From Lentihominibacter excrementipullorum (lineage in GTDB: Bacteria > Bacillota > Clostridia > Peptostreptococcales > Anaerovoracaceae): a stretch of DNA of 6,694 nucleotides. Position numbers and translations under genes: made by a program. The notes under the pieces were generated by a model. The model did no database searches and was not told the DNA's origin. It saw nothing but the letters and a program-made list of their open reading frames with translations. Every line of letters starts with the position of its first letter. Positions within the stretch are counted from its first letter, which is position 1. Location: the NCBI GenBank assembly GCA_018713975.1, contig DVOB01000051.1, positions 1-6,694 of the forward strand, read 5' to 3'. Shown piece after piece: positions 1 through 5,360 of the stretch.

Positions 1-417
1 GGAAAGGTCTCTGTTAAATATACTAGTGGCAATAACACTACATATTACGTAGGAACTCAGGCTCAAATTAATGAGATAGTAAAGGCTGCCGGCGCGGGGG
101 ATAAGATAGATGTGCTTCAGGGGAATATAGCGCTGGATATTCCAACCGCCGACGTACAGATAACGAACAGCGGGACTGGTGAGATTTCCGTAAATGGCGA
201 GACGGTGATAGCAGGCGAGACCATAATGACAAAGGGACAGGCGTCAACTCAGCCATCAACAACCACCCCTGCTGACGAGACCACCGCAGCATCAAACGAC
301 AAAGCTGTTGCCACCGGCGATGACTTCAACATGACAGCCCTGTTGGCAATCATGGGGGTCGCTGCCGCAGCGGCTGCCGGAACAGTGGTTTATGGCAGGA
401 GAAAGAGAAGCAACTAA
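1..417 (+). CDS. C-terminal part of a cell-surface protein with a degenerate sortase-type anchor (5' end outside window)
   Basis: Frame 1 is open from the first base to the TAA at 415-417, giving 138 visible residues; the true start lies upstream. Residues 1-79 look like a beta-rich extracellular segment, with many Thr/Asn/Gly and short alternating hydrophobics. Residues 80-100 are a Thr/Ser/Pro/Ala-rich linker typical of a wall-spanning stalk. The tail has the tripartite layout of a cell-wall sorting signal: AVATGDD (102-108), a hydrophobic Ala-rich membrane segment (about 111-131), then a basic end, GRRKRSN. The pentapeptide that should be LPXTG reads AVATG, so only the TG half is kept. The protein is therefore either a substrate of a sortase with relaxed specificity or simply anchored by the C-terminal membrane segment. 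I do not recognise the upstream domain and assign no function. It is separated from the fab genes by a terminator and is probably unrelated to them. An internal GTG at 112 is not the start, because the frame is open and protein-like upstream of it. Confidence 0.82.
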   Translation, partial: GKVSVKYTSGNNTTYYVGTQAQINEIVKAAGAGDKIDVLQGNIALDIPTADVQITNSGTGEISVNGETVIAGETIMTKGQASTQPSTTTPADETTAASNDKAVATGDDFNMTALLAIMGVAAAAAAGTVVYGRRKRSN

Positions 418-450
418 GGGCATAAGGTCGTAAAAGCACATAAAGAATTG

Positions 451-500
451 AAAGGGTCCGATTATCAGCAGCATGCTGATGAACGGACTCTTTTACTTTT
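451..500 (+). terminator. Strong rho-independent terminator after the surface protein gene
   Basis: A long hairpin lies 33 bases after the stop codon. The outer arms are AAAGGGTCCG (451-460) and CGGACTCTTT (484-493), fully paired with one G-T wobble. A 3x3 internal loop (ATT/GAA) follows, then the inner arms ATCAGCA (464-470) and TGCTGAT (474-480) close on a GCA loop. The 3' arm runs straight into TTTTACTTTT (491-500), which supplies the U-rich tail. It should insulate the fab operon from upstream transcription. Confidence 0.9.
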
Positions 501-581
501 ACATACATTTTTCAAAAAACGCAAGATGTCTGCAAAAGGCGGCTCCGGACCGGGAAACAACCTTTTATCCGACTGATTTCC

Positions 582-610
582 TTGACTAATTCGCCTGCTG
601 ATAGTATCAT
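582..610 (+). promoter_or_regulatory. Predicted sigma-A-type promoter of the fab operon
   Basis: The -35 box TTGACT (582-587) and the -10 box TATCAT (605-610) each match the consensus at 5 of 6 positions and are separated by exactly 17 bases. The predicted transcription start is near 617. It is the best-scoring arrangement I found in the gap between the terminator and fabK, and it points toward fabK. It would give a leader of about 215 bases. Confidence 0.7.
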
Positions 611-623
611 ATAACATATAAAT

Positions 624-653
624 AGTTTGATAATCAAAATATTTGACGACAAA
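624..653 (+). promoter_or_regulatory. FabT/MarR-like operator with repeated half-sites
   Basis: AGTTTGATAATCAAAAT (624-640) is a near-perfect palindrome with core TTTGATAATCAAA (626-638). It closely resembles the published FabT box of streptococci and lactococci as I recall it (AnTTTGATTATCAAATT). A further half-site TTTGA (642-646) and a weaker ACAAA (649-653) follow, so half-sites alternate at about 8-base steps (626, 634, 642). The element sits about 8-24 bases after the predicted transcription start, a position where a bound repressor would block initiation or escape. The obvious candidate ligand is the MarR-domain protein encoded at the end of this operon (5361 onward). The palindrome is seen directly; the factor that binds it is inferred. 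Confidence 0.68.
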
Positions 654-717
654 ACTAAATGCACATCGCCCACAGCGGCAGGTTGTGCAAAAGAGCACAC
701 CTTCCGTCTCTTCGGGA

Positions 718-747
718 GCAGGCTGCGCGGAAGCAGGCTGTGCGGAA
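718..747 (+). repeat. Tandem 15-base duplication in the fab leader
   Basis: GCAGGCTGCGCGGAA (718-732) is followed immediately by GCAGGCTGTGCGGAA (733-747), with 14 of 15 bases identical. A third, more diverged copy, GCAGGTTGTGCAAAA, lies at 678-692. The block is probably a replication-slippage duplication. It changes which CGGAAG can pair with CTTCCG at 701-706. Confidence 0.75.
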
Positions 748-833
748 GATGAGCGCCGGAGGGCAGGGAGAGACGATGAGTGTCTATGAGTGAAGTTAAT
801 ATAGGAAAGAGAGTATAAGGAGGGATAAGTAAG

Positions 834-1787
834 ATGGTAAATGTTTGCGAGATTTTAGGAACGCGGTATCCTATAATCCAGGGAGCCATGGCGAGGATCG
901 CCGAGTGCAATCTGGCGGCGGCAGTCAGCAACGGCGGCGGACTGGGGATAATCGCGGCAGGCGGCCAGAGCGCTGAATGGCTGAGAGATCAGATAAAGAA
1001 GACCAGGGAGATGACCGACAAGCCTTTTGGCGTAAACATCATGTTGCTGGCCGACAATGTGGATGAGCTGATGGATGTGGTTTGTGAGGAAAAGGTGCCG
1101 GTAGTCACTACGGGAGCGGGAAACCCCGGAAAGTACATCAGCAGGCTGAAAGAGAACGGCATCAAGGTGATTCCTGTAGTTGCCAACGTTGCACTGGCGA
1201 CGCGTGTGGAGAGAGCCGGAGCTGACGCCATCGTGGCTGAGGGAACTGAAGCAGGAGGTCATATTGGAGAGACTACCACTATGGCTCTCATTCCGCAGAT
1301 GGTTGACGCGCTGGATATCCCGGTCATCGCCGCAGGCGGTATCGCCGATGGAAGGGGTATCGCGGCAGCCTATATGTTGGGAGCTAAGGGAGTGCAGGTA
1401 GGGACCAGATTCCTGGTGGCCAACGAATGCATCATCCATCAGGGATATAAGGATGCCATCCTGAAGGCCAAGGATTCCTCTACGGTGGCTACCGGCAGGA
1501 GCACGGGCCATCCTGTAAGGATAATAAAGAATAAGCTGGCCAGAAAGATACTCTCTCTGGAGAAGCAGAACGCTCCGGAAGAGGAGATAAATCAGCTGTG
1601 TACAGGAACGCTGGCTGCGGCGGTAAGAGACGGCGACGCAGATAACGGCAATATCATGTCGGGTCAGATAGCAGGTCTGGTACACAAGGAACAGCCGGCA
1701 GCGGAGATGATAGAAGAGATGTTCAAGGAGGTAGAAGAGATCTATGAAGATAGGAATAGTATTTGCAGGGCAGGGAGCGCAGTATAG
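834..1787 (+). CDS. fabK: FMN-dependent enoyl-[acyl-carrier-protein] reductase FabK
   Basis: The product is a 317-residue cytoplasmic flavoprotein that reduces trans-2-enoyl-ACP to acyl-ACP with NAD(P)H and FMN, the last step of each fatty acid elongation round. It has a full-length TIM-barrel of the FabK/nitronate monooxygenase superfamily. The flavin-binding start is YPIIQGAM (12-19), followed by GGGLGII (34-40) and GVNIML (66-71). The active-site motif EAGGHIG (139-145) has His143, matching the essential histidine of streptococcal FabK. The phosphate-binding AAGGIADG is at 166-173 and QVGTRF at 188-193. The C-terminal NIMSGQIAGL (273-282) separates FabK from true nitronate monooxygenases, and FabD and the other fab genes downstream support the call. 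The start is fixed by AAGGAGGG at 817-824. The last 14 codons overlap fabD by 44 bases, so the tail after about residue 303 is read from fabD start sequence in another frame and is probably not conserved. Confidence 0.95.
   Translation: MVNVCEILGTRYPIIQGAMARIAECNLAAAVSNGGGLGIIAAGGQSAEWLRDQIKKTREMTDKPFGVNIMLLADNVDELMDVVCEEKVPVVTTGAGNPGKYISRLKENGIKVIPVVANVALATRVERAGADAIVAEGTEAGGHIGETTTMALIPQMVDALDIPVIAAGGIADGRGIAAAYMLGAKGVQVGTRFLVANECIIHQGYKDAILKAKDSSTVATGRSTGHPVRIIKNKLARKILSLEKQNAPEEEINQLCTGTLAAAVRDGDADNGNIMSGQIAGLVHKEQPAAEMIEEMFKEVEEIYEDRNSICRAGSAV
1725..1731 (+). promoter_or_regulatory. fabD ribosome binding site inside fabK
   Basis: AAGGAGG lies within the fabK coding sequence, 12 bases before the fabD ATG at 1744. 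The spacing is a little long, but this is the only good site. It also encodes Lys-Glu-Val in the helical C-terminus of FabK. It supports translation of fabD from inside the end of fabK, which suggests translational coupling. Confidence 0.7.
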
Positions 1788-2724
1788 CGGAATGGGGAAG
1801 GACCTCTACGATAACTACCCTGAAGCTAAGGAAATATTCGATATGGCCGGAGACCAGATCAAGGAATGGTGCTTCAACGGAGACGAAGAGACGCTGAAAC
1901 AGACACACGTGACACAGCCGACCATATACACCACCACCATGGCCGCATATAAGGCGTTGATGGCGGAGCTGGAAAAAGAAGGCATCGCTGACAAACTGGA
2001 GATCGACGCGCTGGCAGGGTTCAGCCTGGGTGAGTATTCTGCCCTCACGGCTGCAGGGGCCATAGATGAGATAAGCAAGGGCATCGATATAGTTTCCAGG
2101 AGAGGCGTATTGATGCAGGAGGCCGGTCTCGACGAAGAAGGAAATGCAAAAGGAGGTATGGCTGCAGGTATCGGTGACAGGAGCGCCATACTGGAAGCTG
2201 TAGAGGAGGCCAGAGAGGATGGCATACTGGAAGGGGCCAACTTCAACTCACCTACGCAGACTGTCGTGGCGGGAGACAAGGCGGCCCTCAAGAGATTCAG
2301 AAGGGCAGCCAAAGCAAAAGGCGTTAAAGCCATACCACTCAGTGTCAGCACTGCTTTCCACAGTCCGATGATGGTGCCGGCGGCGGAAAAACTGCGAGAC
2401 GTACTGAAAGAAGCTGACCTCAAAGAGCCAAAGATAAAGGTATATGCCAACGTGACAGCTGACGACATCATGAAGGATTTTGACGGCGGCGATGTCGGAG
2501 AATATCTGACCGATATGCTGGCCAGACAGGCTATGAGCCCCGTTTACTGGGAGGAGATCATCAGGAGATTCGACGGTGATGGAGTGAAGGCTATCATAGA
2601 AGTAGGCCCGGGAAAGACACTTACAGGAAATACGAAGAAGACATGCCCTGATATGGCTGCTCTTCATGTGGAGAACATGGAGACGCTGAAGGAAACCGTC
2701 CAGCAGTTGAAGGAAATGATCTAG
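1744..2724 (+). CDS. fabD: Malonyl-CoA:ACP transacylase FabD
   Basis: The product has 326 residues, slightly longer than the usual 305-315. It moves malonyl groups from CoA to the phosphopantetheine of acyl carrier protein and so supplies the extender unit for FabF. The N-terminal KIGIVFAGQGAQYSGMG (2-18) carries the oxyanion-hole GQGAQ. The nucleophile elbow is GFSLGEYSA (92-100) with Ser94; the usual His before the Ser is Phe here, a position that varies in clostridial homologues as I recall. Arg120 in SRRGVLMQEA (118-127) fits the conserved arginine that binds the malonyl carboxylate. His206 in STAFHSPMM (202-210) is the catalytic histidine. NVTAD (236-240) and EVGPGKTLTG (286-295) complete the family signatures. 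A charged insert around 128-138 (DEEGNAKGG region) is usual in the family. The start lies inside fabK, fixed by the need for the GQGAQ strand and by AAGGAGG at 1725-1731. Confidence 0.96.
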   Translation: MKIGIVFAGQGAQYSGMGKDLYDNYPEAKEIFDMAGDQIKEWCFNGDEETLKQTHVTQPTIYTTTMAAYKALMAELEKEGIADKLEIDALAGFSLGEYSALTAAGAIDEISKGIDIVSRRGVLMQEAGLDEEGNAKGGMAAGIGDRSAILEAVEEAREDGILEGANFNSPTQTVVAGDKAALKRFRRAAKAKGVKAIPLSVSTAFHSPMMVPAAEKLRDVLKEADLKEPKIKVYANVTADDIMKDFDGGDVGEYLTDMLARQAMSPVYWEEIIRRFDGDGVKAIIEVGPGKTLTGNTKKTCPDMAALHVENMETLKETVQQLKEMI

Positions 2725-2745
2725 AACATCAGCGCAACCGGAGGA

Positions 2746-2786
2746 TCCCGGAGAAAACGGGAACAGCAGCGCCCTTTTCGAAGGGC
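2746..2786 (+). other. Two hairpins in the fabD-fabG spacer
   Basis: TCCCG (2746-2750) pairs with CGGGA (2758-2762) around a 7-base loop. GCCCTT (2771-2776) pairs perfectly with AAGGGC (2781-2786) around a TTCG tetraloop. Neither is followed by a T-run, so they are not intrinsic terminators. They may set RNA stability or processing between cistrons. Confidence 0.5.
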
Positions 2787-2794
2787 AAGCGATT

Positions 2795-2800
2795 GGAGGT
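2795..2800 (+). promoter_or_regulatory. fabG ribosome binding site that decides the start
   Basis: GGAGGT lies 13 bases before ATG 2814. A TTG at 2793 in the same frame would give a longer protein, but its own codons would overlap this site. The protein from 2814 begins MLKDKTAVITGG, which matches the usual FabG N-terminus, so 2814 is preferred. Confidence 0.75.
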
Positions 2801-2813
2801 AAAGAAAAGAAAT

Positions 2814-3557
2814 ATGTTGAAGGATAAGACAGCAGTCATAACTGGAGGAGTCAGAGGCATAGGAAAGGCCATAGCCAGGACTTTCTGCCAGAACGGCGCC
2901 AATGTGGTGCTCTGCTACAGGAGCAATGACGCTGAAGCGGAAAAGACTGCGGCAGAATTGTCAGCCTTCGGCCCTCAGGTAAAACTGGTCAAAGGCGATG
3001 TGGCTGACCCGGAGACGGCGAAAAAGGTAGCGGAGCTCATAAAAGCAGAGTTCGATAAAAAAGTGGATATTCTGGTCAACAACGCCGGGATAACCAACGA
3101 TAAGCTTATGATGAGGATGAGCGCCGAGGATTTCACCAAGGTAATAGACGCTAACCTCAATGGAGCATTTTACATGATGAAGGAGCTGTCCTCTCTGATG
3201 GTGAAAAAGAAGAGCGGAGTCATCATAAACATGGCGTCGGTATCGGGGCTCAAGGGAAATCCGGCCCAGGTCAATTACAGCGCTTCCAAGGCCGGCATCG
3301 TAGGCATGACACTGTCGGCAGCTAAGGAACTGGGAAGGCGCGGCATTCGGGTCAATGCCATCGCGCCGGGATTCATAGAGACGGATATGACAGCGGTGCT
3401 GACCGATGAGCAGAAGGAAGCGGCGGCTAAGAACATAACGCTGGGAAGGCTGGGACAGCCTGAGGATATAGCTAATGCAGCCCTTTTCCTGGCTTCCGAC
3501 ATGGGAGCATATATAACAGGGCAGGTAATAAGCGTGGACGGCGGCATTATAATGTAA
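2814..3557 (+). CDS. fabG: 3-oxoacyl-[acyl-carrier-protein] reductase FabG
   Basis: The product has 247 residues, the normal family length, and is a classical short-chain dehydrogenase/reductase. It reduces beta-ketoacyl-ACP to (R)-3-hydroxyacyl-ACP with NADPH. The Rossmann nucleotide-binding motif GGVRGIG is at 11-17, with CYRSN (34-38) in the region that selects NADPH. GDVAD is at 61-65 and the structural NNAG at 89-92. The catalytic tetrad is Asn114 (IDANLNGAF), Ser142 (ASVSG), Tyr155 and Lys159 (NYSASK). After these come RVNAIAPGFIETDMT (179-193) and a C-terminal GQVISVDGGIIM. The match to FabG rather than another dehydrogenase rests on the IAPGFIETDMT segment, the end sequence, and placement between fabD and fabF. 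An 89-base spacer with hairpins separates it from fabD. Confidence 0.96.
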   Translation: MLKDKTAVITGGVRGIGKAIARTFCQNGANVVLCYRSNDAEAEKTAAELSAFGPQVKLVKGDVADPETAKKVAELIKAEFDKKVDILVNNAGITNDKLMMRMSAEDFTKVIDANLNGAFYMMKELSSLMVKKKSGVIINMASVSGLKGNPAQVNYSASKAGIVGMTLSAAKELGRRGIRVNAIAPGFIETDMTAVLTDEQKEAAAKNITLGRLGQPEDIANAALFLASDMGAYITGQVISVDGGIIM

Positions 3558-3559
3558 CG

Positions 3560-3597
3560 CCGCGTCATGAAAAGGCGCGGACAGCGGCCGGAAGCCG
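3560..3597 (+). other. GC-rich hairpins in the fabG-fabF spacer
   Basis: CCGCGTC (3560-3566) pairs over 7 bases, including one G-T wobble, with GGCGCGG (3574-3580) around a 7-base loop. A short second stem follows, CGGC (3585-3588) with GCCG (3594-3597). No T-run follows, so full termination is unlikely. The 123-base spacer holds no convincing gene; in particular there is no acyl carrier protein reading frame. The rest is the fabF leader, with AAGGAGG at 3667-3673. Confidence 0.5.
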
Positions 3598-3680
3598 GCA
3601 GTGGAAAGCAGGCGGCAGCAAATGACAAACGATGAACGAAGGGAAATCAGCGCAGCCGCAAAGAGCAAGGAGGAGCATTT

Positions 3681-4913
3681 ATGGAAAAGAGAGTTGTAGT
3701 TACGGGGATAGGAGCTGTTTCCCCTGTAGGTAATGATGTAGACGCCATGTGGGAGTCTGTCAGAGCGGGAAAGCACGGGATAGCACAGATAACAAGATTT
3801 GATCTGGAAGGCCAGAAGGTGACGCTGGCGGCGGAAGTGAAGGATTTTGATTTCGGAGACAGAAGAGCTGCCAAAAGGCTTGATATAGCCGACCAGTATG
3901 CGCTGGTGGCAGCCAGAGAGGCCATGGCTGACAGTGGTATCGTCAGCGGGGAAAACGTCGATCCGAACAGGTTCGGAGTATACGGAGGAACAGGTATAGG
4001 AGGACTGGCGACACTGGAAAGCGAGGTGTCCAAATGTGTGAAGAAGAATACGCCTGCCAGGGCTTCTGCTTTGCTGGTGCCTATGATGATGCCTAATGCC
4101 ATCGCCGGAAATATTTCCATGGAATTCAAGGCCAAAGGAGCCAGCTTTGGCATAGTTTCCGCCTGTGCTGCCGGAACTCACAATATAGGAGAGGCGTACA
4201 GAAATATCAAGCACGGATATAACGATGTAGTCATAGCAGGCGGCGCAGAGTCGGTATTGGCTCCGATATCTTTTTCGGGATTTGCCAATATGACGGCGAT
4301 GAATCCGACTACCGATCCTGACAGAGCATCCATACCGTTTGACGTGGACAGGAACGGTTTCATACTTGGCGAAGGAGCAGGATGGCTGATACTGGAAGAG
4401 CTGGAGCACGCCAAGGCAAGAGGCGCTGAAATACTGGCTGAAGTCGTTGGATATGGTGCCACGTCCGATGCATATCATATCACGGCGCCTGATCCGGAGG
4501 GTGAGGGAGCATCAAGAGCGCTGGAAATGGCTATAGAAGATGCGGGTATCGCCCCATCGGATGTGGATTATATCAATGCCCATGGGACAGGGACGCCATA
4601 CAATGACGCTTTTGAGACCATAGCTATAAAGAAGGTCTTCGGAGATGATACAAAGGTACCTGTAAGCTCCACCAAGAGCATGACGGGACATCTGCTGGGA
4701 GCGGCAGGAGGGCTGGAGGCTGTCATATGCGTAAAAGCTCTCATTGAGGGTTTCATACCTCCTACGGCAGGTCTTCAGAAACAGGATCCGGAGCTGGATC
4801 TGGACTATGTCCCTATCCAGGGAAGAGAGGCGGATCTCAAATATGTTCTGTCCAATTCTTTGGGGTTCGGCGGACACAATGCTGCTCTCATAATGAAAAA
4901 ATATGAGGATTAG
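3681..4913 (+). CDS. fabF: 3-oxoacyl-[acyl-carrier-protein] synthase II FabF
   Basis: The product has 410 residues, the typical length. It condenses malonyl-ACP with acyl-ACP and releases CO2, which lengthens the chain by two carbons. It has a complete thiolase-fold ketosynthase. The N-terminus is RVVVTGIGAVSPVGNDV (4-20). The nucleophile is Cys162 in IVSACAAGTHNIG (158-170). The catalytic histidines are His301 in NAHGTGTPYND (299-309) and His337 in STKSMTGHLLGAAGG (330-344), with Lys333 in the same segment. The gating loop GFGGHN (395-400) sits near the C-terminus. The Cys-His-His triad marks an elongating KAS I/II enzyme and not FabH (Cys-His-Asn). MMMPNAIAGNI (135-145) and RNGFILGEGAG (224-234) are further family signatures. 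The ribosome binding site AAGGAGG (3667-3673) is 7 bases from the ATG. fabZ begins 12 bases after the stop. Confidence 0.97.
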   Translation: MEKRVVVTGIGAVSPVGNDVDAMWESVRAGKHGIAQITRFDLEGQKVTLAAEVKDFDFGDRRAAKRLDIADQYALVAAREAMADSGIVSGENVDPNRFGVYGGTGIGGLATLESEVSKCVKKNTPARASALLVPMMMPNAIAGNISMEFKAKGASFGIVSACAAGTHNIGEAYRNIKHGYNDVVIAGGAESVLAPISFSGFANMTAMNPTTDPDRASIPFDVDRNGFILGEGAGWLILEELEHAKARGAEILAEVVGYGATSDAYHITAPDPEGEGASRALEMAIEDAGIAPSDVDYINAHGTGTPYNDAFETIAIKKVFGDDTKVPVSSTKSMTGHLLGAAGGLEAVICVKALIEGFIPPTAGLQKQDPELDLDYVPIQGREADLKYVLSNSLGFGGHNAALIMKKYED

Positions 4914-4925
4914 GAGGAGCGCAAC

Positions 4926-5351
4926 ATGTTGATGAACAAGGAGCAGATAAAGGAAGTGATCCCTCATAGAGAACCATTTCTGCTGGTGGATCAGGTGGAG
5001 GAGATGGAAGTAGGCAGATCCATCGTTGCCACCAAGTTCGTCACTGAGGACGAATACTACTTCAAAGGACATTTCCCTGGACAGCCTATAATGCCGGGAG
5101 TGTTGATCGTGGAATCTCTGGCTCAGGCGGGAGCCATCGCGCTCCTTTCCATGCCGGAACATAAAGGAAAGCTGGCGGTTTTCGGAGCTATAAAGAATGC
5201 CAGGTTCAAAAAGCAGGTAGTGCCGGGAGATACGCTGACTCTCAATGTGACTCTTGACAGACTGAGGAGCAGTACGGGAACAGGTATTGCGGAAGCCTAT
5301 GTAGGCGATGTACTTGCCTGCAAGTGTGAGATAATGTTTGCCTTCAGTTAG
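4926..5351 (+). CDS. fabZ: 3-hydroxyacyl-[acyl-carrier-protein] dehydratase FabZ
   Basis: The product has 141 residues, the normal length, with a single hot-dog fold. It removes water from 3-hydroxyacyl-ACP to give trans-2-enoyl-ACP, the substrate of the FabK encoded at the head of the operon. IPHREPFLLVDQV (12-24) is the family N-terminal signature. GHFPGQPIMPGVLIVESLAQ (48-67) carries the catalytic His49 and Glu63. FGAIKNARFKKQVVPGDTL (86-104) forms the next conserved strand and turn. The AGGAGG ribosome binding site (4912-4917) overlaps the fabF stop codon and lies 8 bases before ATG 4926, which makes coupling to fabF translation likely. A second Met two codons later is a less well spaced alternative. 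No FabA-type isomerase partner or FabM is seen, so how unsaturated chains are made is not shown here. Confidence 0.96.
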   Translation: MLMNKEQIKEVIPHREPFLLVDQVEEMEVGRSIVATKFVTEDEYYFKGHFPGQPIMPGVLIVESLAQAGAIALLSMPEHKGKLAVFGAIKNARFKKQVVPGDTLTLNVTLDRLRSSTGTGIAEAYVGDVLACKCEIMFAFS

Positions 5352-5355
5352 GAGG
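5350..5355 (+). promoter_or_regulatory. Ribosome binding site overlapping the fabZ stop, setting a GTG start
   Basis: AGGAGG begins inside the fabZ TAG stop (5349-5351) and ends five bases before GTG 5361. The same stop/Shine-Dalgarno overlap is used at the fabF-fabZ junction. The next in-frame ATG codons (residues 20 and 22 of the product) have no ribosome binding site and would remove the first MarR helix, so GTG is the likely start. Confidence 0.8.
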
Positions 5356-5360
5356 CGGAC

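Larger units (their letters stand above)
617..833 (+). other. Long 5' leader of the fab operon; no convincing gene
   Basis: This is the untranslated stretch between the predicted transcription start and fabK. It contains the operator at its 5' end, the tandem 15-base duplication at 718-747, and the strong fabK ribosome binding site AAGGAGGG (817-824) nine bases before the ATG. CTTCCG (701-706) can pair with CGGAAG in either repeat unit (728-733 or 743-748), so two alternative hairpins are possible. I see no recognisable riboswitch or T-box and no U-run that would make an attenuator. A 44-codon frame from ATG 659 to TGA 793 exists but has no ribosome binding site. Confidence 0.45.

Noticed and set aside
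659..793. 44-codon frame in the fab leader (begins MHIAHSGRL, ends ETMSVYE)
   Set aside because: There is no ribosome binding site before ATG 659, part of it is the tandem repeat, and the composition is not protein-like. An upstream regulatory peptide remains possible but is not supported.
560..833. FapR-type operator in the fab promoter region
   Set aside because: I looked for the TTAGTACCT-like inverted repeat used by FapR and found none. The palindrome present is of the TTTGA/TCAAA FabT type.
855..1685. 276-codon minus-strand frame opposite fabK, and a similar 338-codon frame opposite fabF/fabZ (4512-5528)
   Set aside because: Both are mirror frames of well-supported coding sequence with low-quality composition and no family motif.
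2793..2813. TTG start giving fabG seven extra N-terminal residues
   Set aside because: The codons would lie on the GGAGG ribosome binding site. The ATG at 2814 gives the standard FabG N-terminus and length.
3622..3699. 25-codon frame in the fabG-fabF spacer (begins MTNDERREIS)
   Set aside because: It has a weak ribosome binding site, overlaps the fabF start, and lacks the DSL phosphopantetheine motif that would make it an acyl carrier protein remnant.
2961..4478. 505-codon open frame on the minus strand across fabG and fabF
   Set aside because: It is antisense to two fully supported genes, has no recognisable domain, is rich in Ser/Arg/His/Tyr as shadow frames are, and crosses the fabG-fabF spacer. 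It results from codon bias of the real genes.
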